Numbered from the stretch's first letter, positions 35,180 to 46,929 are shown. The stretch: DNA of 64,000 nucleotides from Sphagnum magellanicum (GCA_021904315.1 CM038921.1:14538146-14602145), one strand, 5' to 3'. A program made the numbers and translations. The notes: generated by a model not told the origin, from the sequence alone.

Positions 35180-36035
35180 ATTAAAATTAAAAAAAACAGA
35201 AACTTCTTTAGATTGTTGCATTGCTCCCACCCATTGAACTATCTTTTCTTGCCATTGCCAGAACACTTCCTTAATGCACTAACGCACCTCCTGCCATCAC
35301 TAGGACACCTCCCTTATGCATTAACATGATTCCTACCATTGCCAAGACCTAACTTTGGCCCCTAACTTTCTTCCTCCTATGTTGCCTCTTTTTCCCATGT
35401 CCTCATTCTCACTCCCACCTTTGCCATGGTTACCTGAGGATCAAACCAAGTAGGTTTGGCCAACTTTTGTGTTTGATTGATGATGGAGTTTGAATCCTTC
35501 CAACTGACCTTCTTAATATTCTTCATTCCCTTGATTGCCATTGATGTTTCTTATCCAATTCATCTTTTTCTAACTTATTAATTATGAAGGTTAATTGGTC
35601 TCTAGTAATCTCAAGCAAAGAAGCTCCTTGGCCAAACTAGACACTGCCATCGTTGCTTTCGACCGAAGCTTCTACTTCATCCAAGTTAACCCAAGAACTA
35701 GGGTTTAGCTTAAGTCCATTTATATGTCATGACTTTGAAAATGTTTAGTTCAAGTCTAATCACATAATCATCAAAGGTCATCATGATGTTCTTGTTATAC
35801 TCAATGAATAGTCCTTTGTTGAAACCCATTGTGTGGTTCACTCTAGAGGTTTGAGCAAAATCAAGAATCAACTAATGTGACTACAAGGGGCAATGGATTC
35901 TCTAATGCTAGTGCCATTTTTGTCTCATCATTTTCTCTAATTTTCATTTGTCACTAGGCCCAAAAGTGAGTGATACTTTCCTACAATACATTAGATTACT
36001 TTTCAATCTCAACATAGTGGTGACAAGTGTTGGGT
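35180..36035. other. Spacer without recognised gene
   Basis: Short imperfect repeats of TGCCATTGCC and CACTAGGACACCTCC type occur at 35.2-35.35 kb. The remainder, adjoining the transposase relic, may be its eroded 3' part, but no motif was secure. Confidence 0.4.
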
Positions 36036-36039
36036 TCAA

Positions 36040-36560
36040 TGGTAGGATTGCAATCACTTAATACCTCTTCAAGTCATAAGTTGAAGGTGTGAAAATATGT
36101 TATTGTCTCCACAAATTGTTCAATAAGTTACATTTTAGTTGCCATAGCATTTGGATCATATTCCAATAGTCTTGAACCCTTTGCATATGTTATGTGAATT
36201 CAATTTGTTTTTGAAAATTAAAAATGCCCATTATGTTAGATCCTCCTCTTTAGAATTTTATCCTTTGTTAGCAAATGTCCACATGTCCTTGTAAACTTTG
36301 AATGTTGTCTTGAAAGGTATAAAGCATGCAAGATCAAAAGGTTGTAACAAATGGCTTGTGTGATGACAAAGTGATCAAATCAAGCCCCACCTCCTTGGCT
36401 TTTGCATGTTTTTCATCACATGGGAGTTGTGGCCATTTAAAATATGTAAATGCCCATTAATTAAACACATGTTTCCTTTACAAGCTTGAACAAAGGTTAT
36501 AAATATGGAATCCATTTATTATTAAAAAAAAGGTTGTTTTAAAAACTTTTGACTGCATAA
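36040..36560 (-). pseudogene. pogo-like (Tc1/mariner, DDE_1) transposase relic
   Basis: Across two minus-strand frames the translation shows HILNGHNSHVMKN, then AKAKEVGLDLITLSSH, then ACFIPFKTTFKVYKDMW, then NICKGFKTIGI. This is the order of the DDE_1 endonuclease of pogo/jerky-type transposases (LILDGHxSH, LPxHTSHxLQPLDV, FKxxF, GFxxxGIWP). The catalytic aspartate of DGHNSH is asparagine here, and frame changes occur near 36.40 and 36.33 kb. It is a dead fragment, with no terminal repeats located. Confidence 0.75.
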
Positions 36561-36944
36561 CTATTATAACCATAGATTCACACCGCTCAATGTGCTTTTA
36601 GCACAATTGCTTACCTTTGAATATGTAGAAGTTTGATAAGTACTTGCCTATTGCATTGATGTAAAACAAAACCAATTTAGCCATTACCATTTATTTAGCC
36701 ATCAAATGATTCATGTGATTCACATCAAAGGTCGGATATCATTTTGATGATAACAATATGCTGTGAAAATATTTATTTATTTATTAAAAAAAAGGAAGTT
36801 TAACGATCCTAATTTGAAAATTTGAAATTTTTGATAGTTAAGGAATAGGTAGAAAAAGTGTTTTTTATGTTTTGTATTTGTAATATTATCTCATTTATTA
36901 GGATAGGATATTGGAAAACTTTGAAAAGGATGAAGGTCGGATAT

Positions 36945-37072
36945 CATCTAAAATCCAACCCTAAATTATCATCTAAAACCCGAACTCTAAAATATCATCT
37001 AAAACCCTAATCCTAAAATATCATGTAAAACTACTGCAACCCTAAAAATCCAGCGTTAAACCCTAAAAGTAT
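36945..37072. repeat. Telobox-rich 25-bp repeat array
   Basis: Four units of about 25-30 bp begin ATCAT(C/G)TAAAA and contain CCCTAA-type motifs (AACCCTAAA, AAACCCGAACTCTAAAA, AAACCCTAATCC). Teloboxes (AAACCCTA) are known promoter motifs of plant ribosomal-protein genes. This array ends about 170 bp upstream of the eS10 fragment, in agreement with that role. Confidence 0.7.
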
Positions 37073-37242
37073 AAACAGTGATCGTCTTTCCTCCTGTGTC
37101 GCTTTGGGCGATGTGTGGGTGTTGTTGCTGGTGAGAGAAGCGGCATCGCTGCTACGGAGTGTTTTGCTTCTGCAGTCGAGTTTCTTTCCATTGCTGGGGT
37201 TTGTCTGTCTGTCTGTTGCCTCGTGCAGCAGTGACAGGCAGA

Positions 37243-37440
37243 ATGCTGATCCCCAAGAAAAAACCGGGTGGAGGTTTACAAGTACTTGTTCCAGGAGGGC
37301 GTTTTGTATGCTAAGAAAGACTTCAATGCTCCAAGCACCCGGAGATCGATGTGCCAAACCTACAGGTTATCAAGCTTATGCAGAGTTTCAATTCCAAGGA
37401 GTATGTGAAGGAGAGTTTTGCATGGCGTCATTACTATTGG
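37243..37440 (+). pseudogene. Ribosomal protein eS10 (RPS10), first-exon fragment
   Basis: Starting at ATG 37243, the translation gives MLIPKK, then [19 protein letters not shown], then [20 protein letters not shown] and AWRHYYW. This is the N-terminal 66 residues of eS10, a protein of the 40S subunit. Two single-base indels break the frame: one extra A in an A run near 37256-37262 and one missing A near 37335. They cancel, so the end is again in the starting frame. A donor-like G/GTTAGC follows HYYW, but no second exon (usually YLTN..IEYLRTYL) was found downstream. It is either a pseudogene fragment or an exon with homopolymer errors. Confidence 0.82.
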
Positions 37441-38160
37441 TTAGCCTTTTTTTCCCTTCACGCTCTCTTTGATTGTCTCTTTGACTCATTCATAATTGCG
37501 TCGAGTTCATGGCTTTTTTTGGAGCAGGGGTTCCCATTACCATGAATGCAAACCCTGGCTATAAATGCCTTGCAAGAATCAGTAGGAAGATAATGCAAAA
37601 AAAAACTCTGCCGTCTAAGTAATTCTGGGAAATGATTGAGTGAGTTCATCATTTTCTGCTTCCTTGGTTAGGGTTTTGTTTGTTTGTGAGTTTCTGGGGA
37701 ATATTGGCTTCCCTTGACCTTCAGCTCAGATTTGTTAGACTGCAGATCTTGCAGAAATTTTCATGAAATTTGTCCTCTAGAGAGTTCTTGCTCTCTGAGT
37801 TTCCTATGTTCTTTCCAGCCTATTTTTTGCATGCTATGTATGGCCAAAAAAATTTATATTAAAAAGTGCTCAAGTCGTGCTTTTGGAGATTTTCAATAGC
37901 CAGAGTTTGACCAAATTTTAAGAAAAATCACAAGATTTTAATACATAGTTAAGTACTTAGCCCAAAATCTGGAGGAGGATGTGGGTTTGGCCGAGGAGGT
38001 GGTGGATTTAACTGCAGAGCACCTAGTGCAACCACAGAGTAGGGTGATGGACAATCCTTTCAACTTGCTACAGTTTTCCTTCCACCTTCACAACCAACAA
38101 TAATGTGCCAGATTTACATGTGTAGCATGGTCACAATATTGATGTTTTGTCAAAAAAAAG
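37441..38160. other. Region downstream of the eS10 fragment, no exon recognised
   Basis: I looked for the remaining eS10 exons and did not see them. A short glycine-rich stretch (GGGCGFGRGGGGF, near 37970-38010) is open but has no family signature. Plus-strand AATAAA motifs occur near 38659 and 38723, which would suit a plus-strand transcript end. Confidence 0.4.
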
Positions 38161-38332
38161 GCTACTGGTCAGATTCCTCTTGCAAGCATATACAGCTACC
38201 AAGAGGCCCTGATTACAAGCATGCTGACTACAAATCCCTAAGAAGTCTACTGGTTTTATTCCTTTTGCAAGCACATTTGAGTGCCATGAAGGTCCAACAT
38301 TTAAATATGCTGACTCTAAAATCCCAACAGAT
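38161..38332. repeat. 86-bp tandem duplication, two diverged copies
   Basis: Units at 38161-38246 and 38247-38332 share CTACTGGT, ATTCCTCTTGCAAGCA and ATGCTGACT in the same order. Identity is around 70 percent by eye. Confidence 0.7.
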
Positions 38333-38782
38333 AGAACCTCGGGTGCCCATCAAATGATTCCAACTTCACAACCAGAATTCTGATTGCATGAACATAACAT
38401 CACATGTAGAGACTGTGACTACAATCAGTTTGGCTCCAAATTAGGACACTCATTCACTTGTTTCCTGCAACCAGGCTACTGTATTGCTGAGGTCATAAGA
38501 TTAAACTCACAGGCCCTCTACCTCTGATGGAGTGACAAGTGTCCCATTGGGGTAAGAAGGTAAATTGTCTTGAACAGGAGGGGGAAAAACTAATGTAGAT
38601 GACCAGCGAATGTGAAAGTCCTCAAAGTTCGATACAACTCCAGCTCAAATGAATTTGATGAAATAAAGAATCTAGTTTCTTCTCTTTTAACCTCTTTCTG
38701 TTTGTGTAACTTGATTGCTCATAATAAAGTTACCCACAAGCATGAATTAAGCCAAAAAGTTGCAAGATGAAGAGCCTAGTGA

Positions 38783-41700
38783 TCAAGGATCAACTCGAAG
38801 AACATTATTTGAGCCAATATGGTGGTGTACTGCTTCTCTCTGGGGGTCCATTTGCCATTTGCCATCCACAATGAACTTGATCTCATGAACTCCTGGATAT
38901 AACCAAAGCTCCACAGACCACATCATGGGTCCACGGGATCCATCACGTTTGGGGGACTCAGAGGATAAATCTGGGAACAAGCACAAATGGTGTTCCCAGC
39001 CATTGAAACTCCCTGCAAGCTCTACTCGTTTGCCTTCTCCCCACCAGTCCACATGTACCTGTTCAAACACAGGAATATGCTGAGATGAAAAGCCAATTCT
39101 CAATAGACATAACAAAGGAGCCAAAACGAGGGCAAATATGAATTCAATGTGTAACTACCAATTTCAGGGATTGCAAGGCTTGTTGTGCCACTTGTAACTG
39201 GAGATCTTTCTCAGCAGCCTGCTGCTTAGCTTGTACCACTTCAGCAGCTGCTTTCACACGTATTAATGCAAGAAGTGCCTTCACCTCCTCAAGTTCACGA
39301 ATGACATTCAGATTTTCCATCTCCTTGGTATGCAGTAAGGCTTTGATGCAGTCCAGCTCTGTTGACAGATCTGTCCTGCAAAGCACATCACTTTCCACTC
39401 AAAAAAAGCAACTATCATAAAAGACTAGATTCAAGAATGCTGTCATCATGAACACTCACAGTTGGCTTGCAGACGGAAGAACTAAAACACATCAGGATTT
39501 ATGTATCAAGGCCCCTGAAAATGATCATCTCCTCTTCAGACCCATCATGGATGGCACTAATAAGATTTCAATATTATTGCCAATAAAACTCCACAAAACA
39601 TTTGACCAAAGGAATGTGCAGGACATCAGAAAGAGAAAAAAAATTGCAGAAAATAGCTGAGAGAGTATAGAAGATGCAAAACAAATGTGAAGGTTGGTTT
39701 TGACCTCTAAAACCATAAACAAATCATAGATCACAAGTCACTTGAACAAGTTCAAAATTTGAATGCAAACTCTTGAGTATGATTCACCTGGGTGCAGCCT
39801 GGATATCTTGATTTTCCTGCAAATGGGATGAGGATTTTAAAGGCTCCTCCTCCTTGGCCATATCGTCAAAGTATGCATCTTGGTCCCTTGACTTCTGTAC
39901 CATGGTTTTCTCAACTGGGTTGCTCAAGAAAGACTGAAGCTTAGTCTTCAGCATGGCAGCTTTCTGCCAGGCTATTCTTTCCTGGGAACCTGAAAAGTCA
40001 CTGGTGGAGTTTGACTGAAGCTCCTTGTCGTCACTTGAGTGTTCATCAGCATGAACGGCATGGACACCATTGGTGCTCCCGTTGTTAAATTTTCCTGCCC
40101 CCTGAGAGGAGTACTGTGAAAACTATGCTTTAAGGCTGCACATTTGGCAAGATTCAACTCATATGACTTTCTTTGGTGTAGCACTGTGGCCTTGTTGATT
40201 TCAGAACATGATGAGAGAAAGATGAAAAATCTATCTCAATGCTGCAAACCGGGCTGACAGATGTGAAACATTGAGCCACTTCCTCAGAGATATCATGCTA
40301 AACTAGTGAAGGCATGAGGCCACATCTCTCCTGTTGATATCAATGTTACACATAATAAACTACATCTGACTGGAGTAAGAAGAATTTCATCAAGCTGGAG
40401 CAAATATGATATCACAGAGAATGTGACGGGATAAGATAATAGAACTCATTGAAGTGCACTGAATTAATGGTACTGAGAGGAAGAGCAAAGATGCAAGGAA
40501 GCAGAAACCCAGAAAAACAATACCAGACGTAGCAAAACAGTGAAGTGACCCAAAAAAAAATTTGGATCAAAGTTGCATCGACTTAAACCCACATATTCTC
40601 TCACCTGAGTATGTTTGGCCATGTTTGGTTGAGTCAGCAGTCCTTGACATGACTCCAATTGCCATGTACGAGAAATATCAATTGCCTGATCTTCCTCATC
40701 CAGCAGTCCTGTTCTCTGGTTCAAGTATGACTTTGGCCTTCCCTCACAAGGAGGTAGTAAACTTGGAGTGGAAATGGCTGGCTCTAAGGGAGTTTCTGAA
40801 AAGGCAGCACAATCCCTCTGCAGGGTTGTTTGACCTGCCCCATTTCCTACAACCAATTCAGGATGAGGAGGAAAACAGCTCGGTCCAAGCTCAAGGCCCA
40901 GACCATTTATCTGCTGAGATGACACATACCCATTGGTGTTCCTGCCAGCAGTTTGGTAAATGTGGGCATGCTGCTGGACCTGTTGCCAGATGTCATGATG
41001 CTCTTGATGTGTAGTTTCATGTTCATGAACTCCTGTGAATATACATACATACACATGCAGGAATTATTGAGCTTGTGCTGGATTGTTCCCTTGAATGATC
41101 AAAACTGACATATGAAAAATTGATGTAGCACTACACTGGGCAACTAGTTTGTGAAGTTGTACAGTAAGATTCACATGAATGTTTTCCAGGAGCCAAGATT
41201 GAGCTCAACATTGGACATGCAAAATGAAGTGCCAAAAGAAAATTGCACAAGTTTGTTCCAGCCTAAATTCTATGCCATAACTGCAAACCAGAAAAAAAAC
41301 AGCATTGACTCCACAAAACCAGATGTAGAGAGGTCAGCAAAACAGGGCTAGAGAGAGTTCAACATAAACCCTGGCTGCGTAGCACAAACCCTAGGTGTCT
41401 AAAACAGCAGCGGCTTGAGGTTTATTGAGGTCTTGGCACTAGTGCAGAAATGCCTAAATTGGTATCCTGCAATCAAGGATTTGCTTTCCTTTTTGTCCGG
41501 AATTTTACCTGAAGAAGGTTGGGTCTGCACGGAACCGGAATCGGAGGTCTTCAGGAAATTAGGGTTTGCAAGAAGCTGCCCCACAACTTTGTACCCTCTT
41601 CGTCTTACGGCGTTGGCGAGGTCCTGTCTTCCGCTAAGGGCAAGATCGCGTGTCGACGGCACCTGCTGCGGCGGCAAATCTCCAGCCGCAATAAACTCGT

Positions 41701-42061
41701 GCAAAGCCGTCACCAAGTGCAAATCGCTAGCAGATATACGACCTGTGGTCGTCACTCCTTGTTGTTGTCTGCTAGGATTTGCCGCTCTGGTATTTCTTTT
41801 GCGCAACGGCTGTATATCACGAGACTTATCGCTGCTGCTTGAGGTCGAGCACATAGTAATCACAGGAAAAAAAAGAGGCCATGAAACCGAAGAAGAAGAA
41901 GAAGAAGAAGACGAAGAAGAAACGCAGCAATCAACTACTCTACAGTAATAGCTACTACAAAAGCTCACTCTCTCTAAGACTGTAAACTGTTCCCTGCTCT
42001 TCTCAACTCCGTTAATCCAACTACAAACACACCCTCCTCGCACACACGCGACTGCTGCCAT
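38783..42061 (-). CDS. PTST2/PTST3 (FLO6)-like starch-binding protein, five exons, 599 aa
   Basis: Minus-strand exons are 42061-41509, 41032-40605, 40113-39788, 39375-39159 and 39058-38783, all GT-AG and in phase (1800 nt). ATG 42061 is the first methionine; a longer open frame to 42124 would need a GTG start. Domains: a Ser-rich, possibly plastid-targeting N-terminus; a helical motif near residues 120-160 (LHEFIAAGDLPPQQVPSTRD to LANAVRRRGYK) characteristic of PTST2/3 and FLO6; a disordered middle; a coiled coil at about 436-508; and a C-terminal CBM48 domain at 509-599 (VDWWGEGKRVELAGSFNGWE, LYPGVHEIKFIVDGKW, NNVLRV). CBM48 domains bind starch or glycogen. In Arabidopsis PTST2 and PTST3 act with starch synthase 4 in plastids in granule initiation, and rice FLO6 binds isoamylase. 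A similar role is inferred. PTST1 is less likely because it lacks the N-terminal motif. Confidence 0.9.
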
Positions 42062-42224
42062 TACCCAAATATCACATTCCCAATTCCCGCGGAAATCTGC
42101 GCAAAACGCACTCGGATTCTCCACCCTCTCAGCCGTCGCCGGTCCTCCCCCGCGACAAGCGAAGAACCAAAAGAGCTTTCCTTCCTCAACGCAAGGGAGA
42201 AGTTCTAACGCTTTTTTTTTTCTT

Positions 42225-42560
42225 TTTTTTTTGGGTGCGAAAATTTGCCAAAATCAGAAAAAAAAAAAGAAAAAAAGGGAATAATATTCTATCATAAATT
42301 TGTTCTTTGTAAATTAATTTTTGGCGAACTTTCGCAACCTGGCGAGAGAAAAAAAGAGGGTGCAAAAGGATTTTTTGAGGGAAAAAATGGGGCCCCAAGT
42401 CGCCACATTATGAGGAAAAAAAAATCTTAAGGTCGCCATATTTGGAGGATAGCTTTCAACAAGTCGCCAAATAAAAGAAAGGAATCCTAAAGTTTTCTAC
42501 TCGCCCCCTCTGACCTCAAGCCAAATTTGGCTAATTCCTCTTGGGCATGCTCGCCAACCC
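42225..42560. repeat. Degenerate member of the TAGCCA-hairpin family
   Basis: AT-rich sequence holds recurring GTCGCCA, TTTGGCGAA and GCCAAATTTGGCTA motifs that resemble the dispersed family at 20.6, 21.6, 58.0 and 58.4 kb. The order is less well kept. It lies directly 5' of the PTST-like gene. Confidence 0.45.
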
Positions 42561-42693
42561 ACCCACCCACCTATTTCACAAATTTTTTTTAAAATTTTTT
42601 TAAAAAAAAACATGTCTATTTATTACCTTTGGCTTTTCGCTGAAAAAGCCAAATATTTGAATTTTTTTGGGGGCTTTTTTTAGCGAAAAGCAA

Positions 42694-42722
42694 GATAATA
42701 AATAAATAAATAAATAAATAAA
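42694..42722. repeat. (AAAT)n microsatellite
   Basis: A run of AAAT units upstream of the PTST-like gene. Confidence 0.85.
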
Positions 42723-42834
42723 ATTTTAGAATTATTTTTATTTTTAAAAAATAAAAATGAGAGACGAAGTCCAATTTAAACGAGAATTTCAGAAAACAAA
42801 AAGTTTTGAACCCTTTTCCCATTTTTTTTCCTCT

Positions 42835-42960
42835 ACTTGTCAGTCTTTCATTGGTCCATGTACCAAAAAAGGCACCAAAAAATTTCTGTTCCTTTTTGTT
42901 TTATCAAATACCCTACTTGTTAGCCTTTCATTGGTCCATGTGGGAAAAAAGGGCACGTGG
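42835..42960 (-). promoter_or_regulatory. Paired CCAAT boxes and a G-box, far upstream of the PTST-like gene
   Basis: The block CTTTCATTGGTCCATGT occurs twice, exactly 80 bp apart (ATTGG at 42850 and 42930), and reads as CCAAT on the gene strand. A perfect G-box CACGTG lies at 42954-42959. They are 0.8-0.9 kb upstream of the start codon, so a role is possible but unproven. Confidence 0.4.
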
Positions 42961-43073
42961 CAGCATGAAAATAGGTCCAAATAAAACCCACTCTCCAAAT
43001 TAAGCAACTGAAAATTTGAATATCTGTTTGGCCAAGTCAAGGTTTGCATGTGGGAAAAGGGGTAAGACTTTTT

Positions 43074-43230
43074 CCCCCTAAAATAAAAAATAATGAAATA
43101 AAATTGTTGGTAAGCTTTTTTTTTTTTCCTAAAATAAAATTGTTGGCAAGGCAAAAAAAAATTTCCCCTAAAATAAAAAAATAGTGAAATAAAATTGTTG
43201 GTAAGCTTGTTTTGGCCTAAAATTAAATAA
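43074..43230. repeat. AT-rich tandem repeat, three to four copies
   Basis: The unit CCTAAAATAAAA...AAATTGTTGGTAAGC recurs with variable inserts near 43075, 43130, 43168 and (weaker) 43216. Confidence 0.7.
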
Positions 43231-43399
43231 TAAAATTAAATTTGTGGATAAGTGTGTGTTTTTCCCTTGCATAAAGTACTTTTGGATGGGGAAAAAGAAA
43301 CTATGGTGGAATTGAAATGGGTTCAATGTGGATGAAAAAAATCTCACTTCAATGAAATTATGTGTTTGGATGAAAATTATCAACATTAGTGAAATCGAG

Positions 43400-43830
43400 G
43401 ATACAAATGACTTATGTCGTACATGAATGAAATGTATCTATCACATGTGCAAATTGGCCACTAAACTAGACAACAAATGAATGTGGGTTTGAATGTAATT
43501 TTTTTTTTTTTTTTTTCCCAAGGTCATGCAAATTGTGTAAATATGGATGGAATACATTGTGTAGATGAAAATAAATTTCAATGATGAAATTGATCACAAG
43601 GGATGATGCTAAAAAAATATGGATGAAAATTGATGACATGGATAAATGGACAATATGGATTAGATTGAAGACATGTTTACTAGATGGTTGAAATTGAGAA
43701 CATGGATGCAATTGTTCATGTGGATGGAATTCAATGAAATGTACTCATGTGATTGCACAAAAGCAATTGACCATATGGATGAAATTACATTCACATATGA
43801 AAGTGATCATAGTCTATATGGCCAATAGAA
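43400..43830. repeat. Loose ATGGATGAAATTG-type repeat
   Basis: Motifs of the type ATGGATGAAA, ATTGATCACA and ACATGGAT recur irregularly. The pattern is too decayed to give a fixed period. Confidence 0.4.
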
Positions 43831-44008
43831 TCCATAGGGAGTTCCATTCATTGGAACCAATTAGTTTAACAACAATGGGTGGTGTTTGAGAGTTCTTGTC
43901 ATTCATTGGAGATAAATTAGGGTGAAAGATCGTCTTCTCGAGAGCCTTATTGGAGTTATTCACATTTGCTTCTAAAGTTAAGCTTTGTCTAATTTGCAAG
44001 TTTTGGTG

Positions 44009-44289
44009 TGAAAAATGTGTTAATATTTAAAGTTTAATTATATTGAATTGAAGAAAAAGAAAGAAATTTTTAGCTATGTGTATGAACCAATGAAGAAATT
44101 AGAATATAAGCATGCATTAAGCATATTAGAGGATGATTAAAAAATGATCAACAAACTACAATTCACTAAATAGTGCTTAAGCAAATTAACTAACATATAA
44201 GACACAAGTGATGACCAAATTTTATTTGTCAAATTATTTAAAAAATTGTTGAACTATCTAAAAGCTTACATGGAATGTGAAAATTGACA
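44009..44289 (-). repeat. 3' LTR of the copia element
   Basis: It aligns with 49746-50017 through shared blocks ATTGAATTGAA, TATGAACCAA, TTGTTGAACTATCTA / TTGTTCAACTATCTA and AAGCTTACATGGAATGTGA. Confidence 0.8.
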
Positions 44290-44297
44290 CCCCTTTT
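44290..44297 (-). other. Polypurine tract of the copia element
   Basis: The minus strand reads AAAAGGGG directly before the LTR start TGTCAA. It primes plus-strand DNA synthesis in LTR elements. Confidence 0.7.
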
Positions 44298-44739
44298 CAC
44301 ATTCTAAGTTATTTGAATTATTATTTTTTCTTATTACACAAATTTTTGGTATTATTATGAATGTTTTAGCATTTTCTAGACTACAAATTAAAATGGCTCT
44401 TTAGAATTTTATTTTTAAAAAAAATTTGCTTAAAAGATTCATGAATATGTTTGTGAACTAATCCTTTGAGGCAACGTGTGAAATATATATTCTTTTTAAA
44501 TAACCTTTCACAAGTGTAATGATAATGGATATCATTAGTGAATGTGATACGTTTTGTAAAATCTCCAAAATTTAAGTGTGCTAACACATGAAGATTCCTT
44601 ATGTAAACGAGATGATTTCAATGTTCAGATACAAATAGAGTTTTTCAATTTGACATTTCAAAAGCACAATCGAATTGTGGTATTCAACTATTCAATTTTG
44701 AATTCATAAGTTGATTTCATTATATTTTAAACATTTTTC

Positions 44740-45150
44740 ATGCAAGCGTTAATTTTGCCATACCATGCTCAAGGAGCTCATAAATGCCATAGAAGGACTT
44801 CATTAATTTGCAACCCAAAACTCCTTTCCTTTAGCAAGTGTCATGTACACTTCATTGATAATAGGTCCATTCCAAAACATAGTTTTCATATCAAGGTGAA
44901 GCATTTTCCACCCATGATGTGTTGCAAGTGCCACAAACATTGCAAATAGTGCTCCATTTAACAACTTGAGCAAATGTTTCATGGAAGTTCACCCTCTCTT
45001 TTTATTCAAACTCACAAACAATTAAGCAAACTTTATACATGTACTTTGCTCAATCAATAGTAGGCTTCAACTTATAGACTCATATAATAGAAATTATTTT
45101 TTTATTAGGAGGTAAGTCTATAAACTAAAACGTTTTGTCGTGGTAAATCA
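44740..45150 (-). pseudogene. Copia RT N-terminal part, broken
   Basis: Minus-strand frames show FIDLPPNKK and VYKLKP, then NFHETFAQVVKWSTI, then KLMKSFYGI. These match the usual copia order LVxLPxxKKxIGxxWVYKxK, DFxETFAPVVKxxTIR and KLKKSLYGLKQ. The catalytic YVDD part is absent. Stops and frame changes are present. Confidence 0.72.
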
Positions 45151-46189
45151 AGTCAAGCTCTTAAAGCATTGTTCGACACCATTTACGATTGAAGAAGGCT
45201 TAAGAAAAACTACATGGTTCTACAAATGTTGAGTAATCAAGTTATTCTAATTGTAATGCATAAAAATTTATGAGCCATGATTGTATTAGGTTAGTTATTG
45301 GCCCTATGAATTGAACAACATCCTTCATCCAAAAGGAAACACTCCCCATACATGACTTTTGAAGCGTTGATTGTGTAAGTGGTAAGTAGTTCAATGATTC
45401 AATTTTTTTGGTGAAGATTGTTGTTGTGATAAACCTAATAAAAATGGTTGAGAAGGATATGATAAAGGCCCAAATAATGAAAACAAAACAAAAAATTATG
45501 TGGAAAAACTAGGTTGAATTTCATTGCACGATTCATCAAAAGTTGTTAATGTGGGCTTAGATGTGTCAATGAAATTACCTAGAACAGTTTAAGGTTAAAA
45601 AATAATCAATTTATTTTTGAAAATGTTGAATTTTCAGAAATTATTACTTTTAATAAATTAAAAAAATTATGAGGAATTTTTTTTTTTAATTGGTGAAAAC
45701 CCAAAGAGAGAATCTTGCTTTAGGCCAATTCACCATTGCAAAATAGGTTTCCAATAATTGAGAACATTTCTTTATTTTATAATTTGGTGAAACATTATGT
45801 CTCCTCATTTTTGCAAAAAGAAATACTCTTTTTTTTTGGTAAAAGGCCTCATTATGTCAAAGGTTTAGAGTCAAGAGAAATAGCCAAAGAATCTACATAT
45901 ATTTATTTCCAACATTTTATAGATTATATTTTTCATTGCTAAAATGAATTTTGAAATAAAATAATGATTTGGCACCCAAGTGTCAAACTTTTAAAAATAT
46001 TATTATAGTAACCATGCACTCTATGTATGACTACATGTATGGCTTAGGTCTTGGTTGTGATGTTGCTATTGGCAAGCATCAAGATCTAGGGCTTCATATT
46101 TTTACACTATAGCAAGTAGATATTGTTAATACATGAATAATTATTTAACAACTCTAACATCTCAACTAACTTAAAATTTATGTTTTTGA

Positions 46190-46300
46190 AGTATAAAACA
46201 ACAATAACCTTTAGTTACCTTATCATAACCAACTAAAACCCCTTTACAAGACTTTGGTTCTAATTTATTTTTATATTCTTTAGTTATGTGCGTAAAATTT
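46190..46300 (-). pseudogene. Copia segment between integrase and RT
   Basis: The translation THITKEYKNKLEPKSCKGVL then VGYDKVTKGY matches the conserved copia block FGCxAYxHxxKExRxKLDxKSxKCIFxGY. Confidence 0.68.
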
Positions 46301-46929
46301 TGCACTCAAATATGAATAGATGGGAAAGCTTAAATTTATTTCCTAAATAATTCTCCTCAAATGTAATGCCAAAGTTTCATTTAATGAGAGAACAATTATA
46401 CTCGAAGCATGTTATCATATTCACTCCTATCCATAAGAATTTTGACAAGTGCAACCACAATAACAAGACAACACTTATAATTAGTGCCCCATTTTTCATG
46501 TATTATTTTTCAAATTTTTTTCTAATGTTGCAATTTTTTATAATACTTTTATTTGATGCCCTTTCTAATATATTGTGCAAAAATATGGAATATTTTGGAT
46601 TGAATCTAATGAATTTTTTTTCTATTTTATTCATTTTGAGAAAAACTTGAAATGCTTTCAAAGTGACATAATCATGTACAATATTTATCCAAACCTTCAC
46701 ATAATTGAATGATGTCATTAAAAATAAAATTTTGATCATTGTAAAAATCATAAATTTCTAATTTGTCACTTTCTATAATTTATCACAATCTACCACATCA
46801 TCCTAGCAATCACTCCAACCATTATTTAAGTGGTCAAAAATAGTCCATTTCATTTTTGTTGCATGCGTAGGGTTGGTTCATGTTAGTGTGAAAAAAAAGT
46901 ACCTTGACACATATTTAGCCTTTAATATC

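Noticed and set aside
40562-41014. 150-codon open frame, plus strand
   Set aside because: Antisense to exon 2 of the PTST-like gene, whose splice phases and domains are consistent.
41415-41948. 177-codon open frame, plus strand
   Set aside because: Antisense to exon 1 of the PTST-like gene, and its end is a glutamate run from the reversed Ser tract.
42062-42124. Longer N-terminus for the PTST-like protein
   Set aside because: The extension would start at GTG; the first ATG is at 42061 with a good context.
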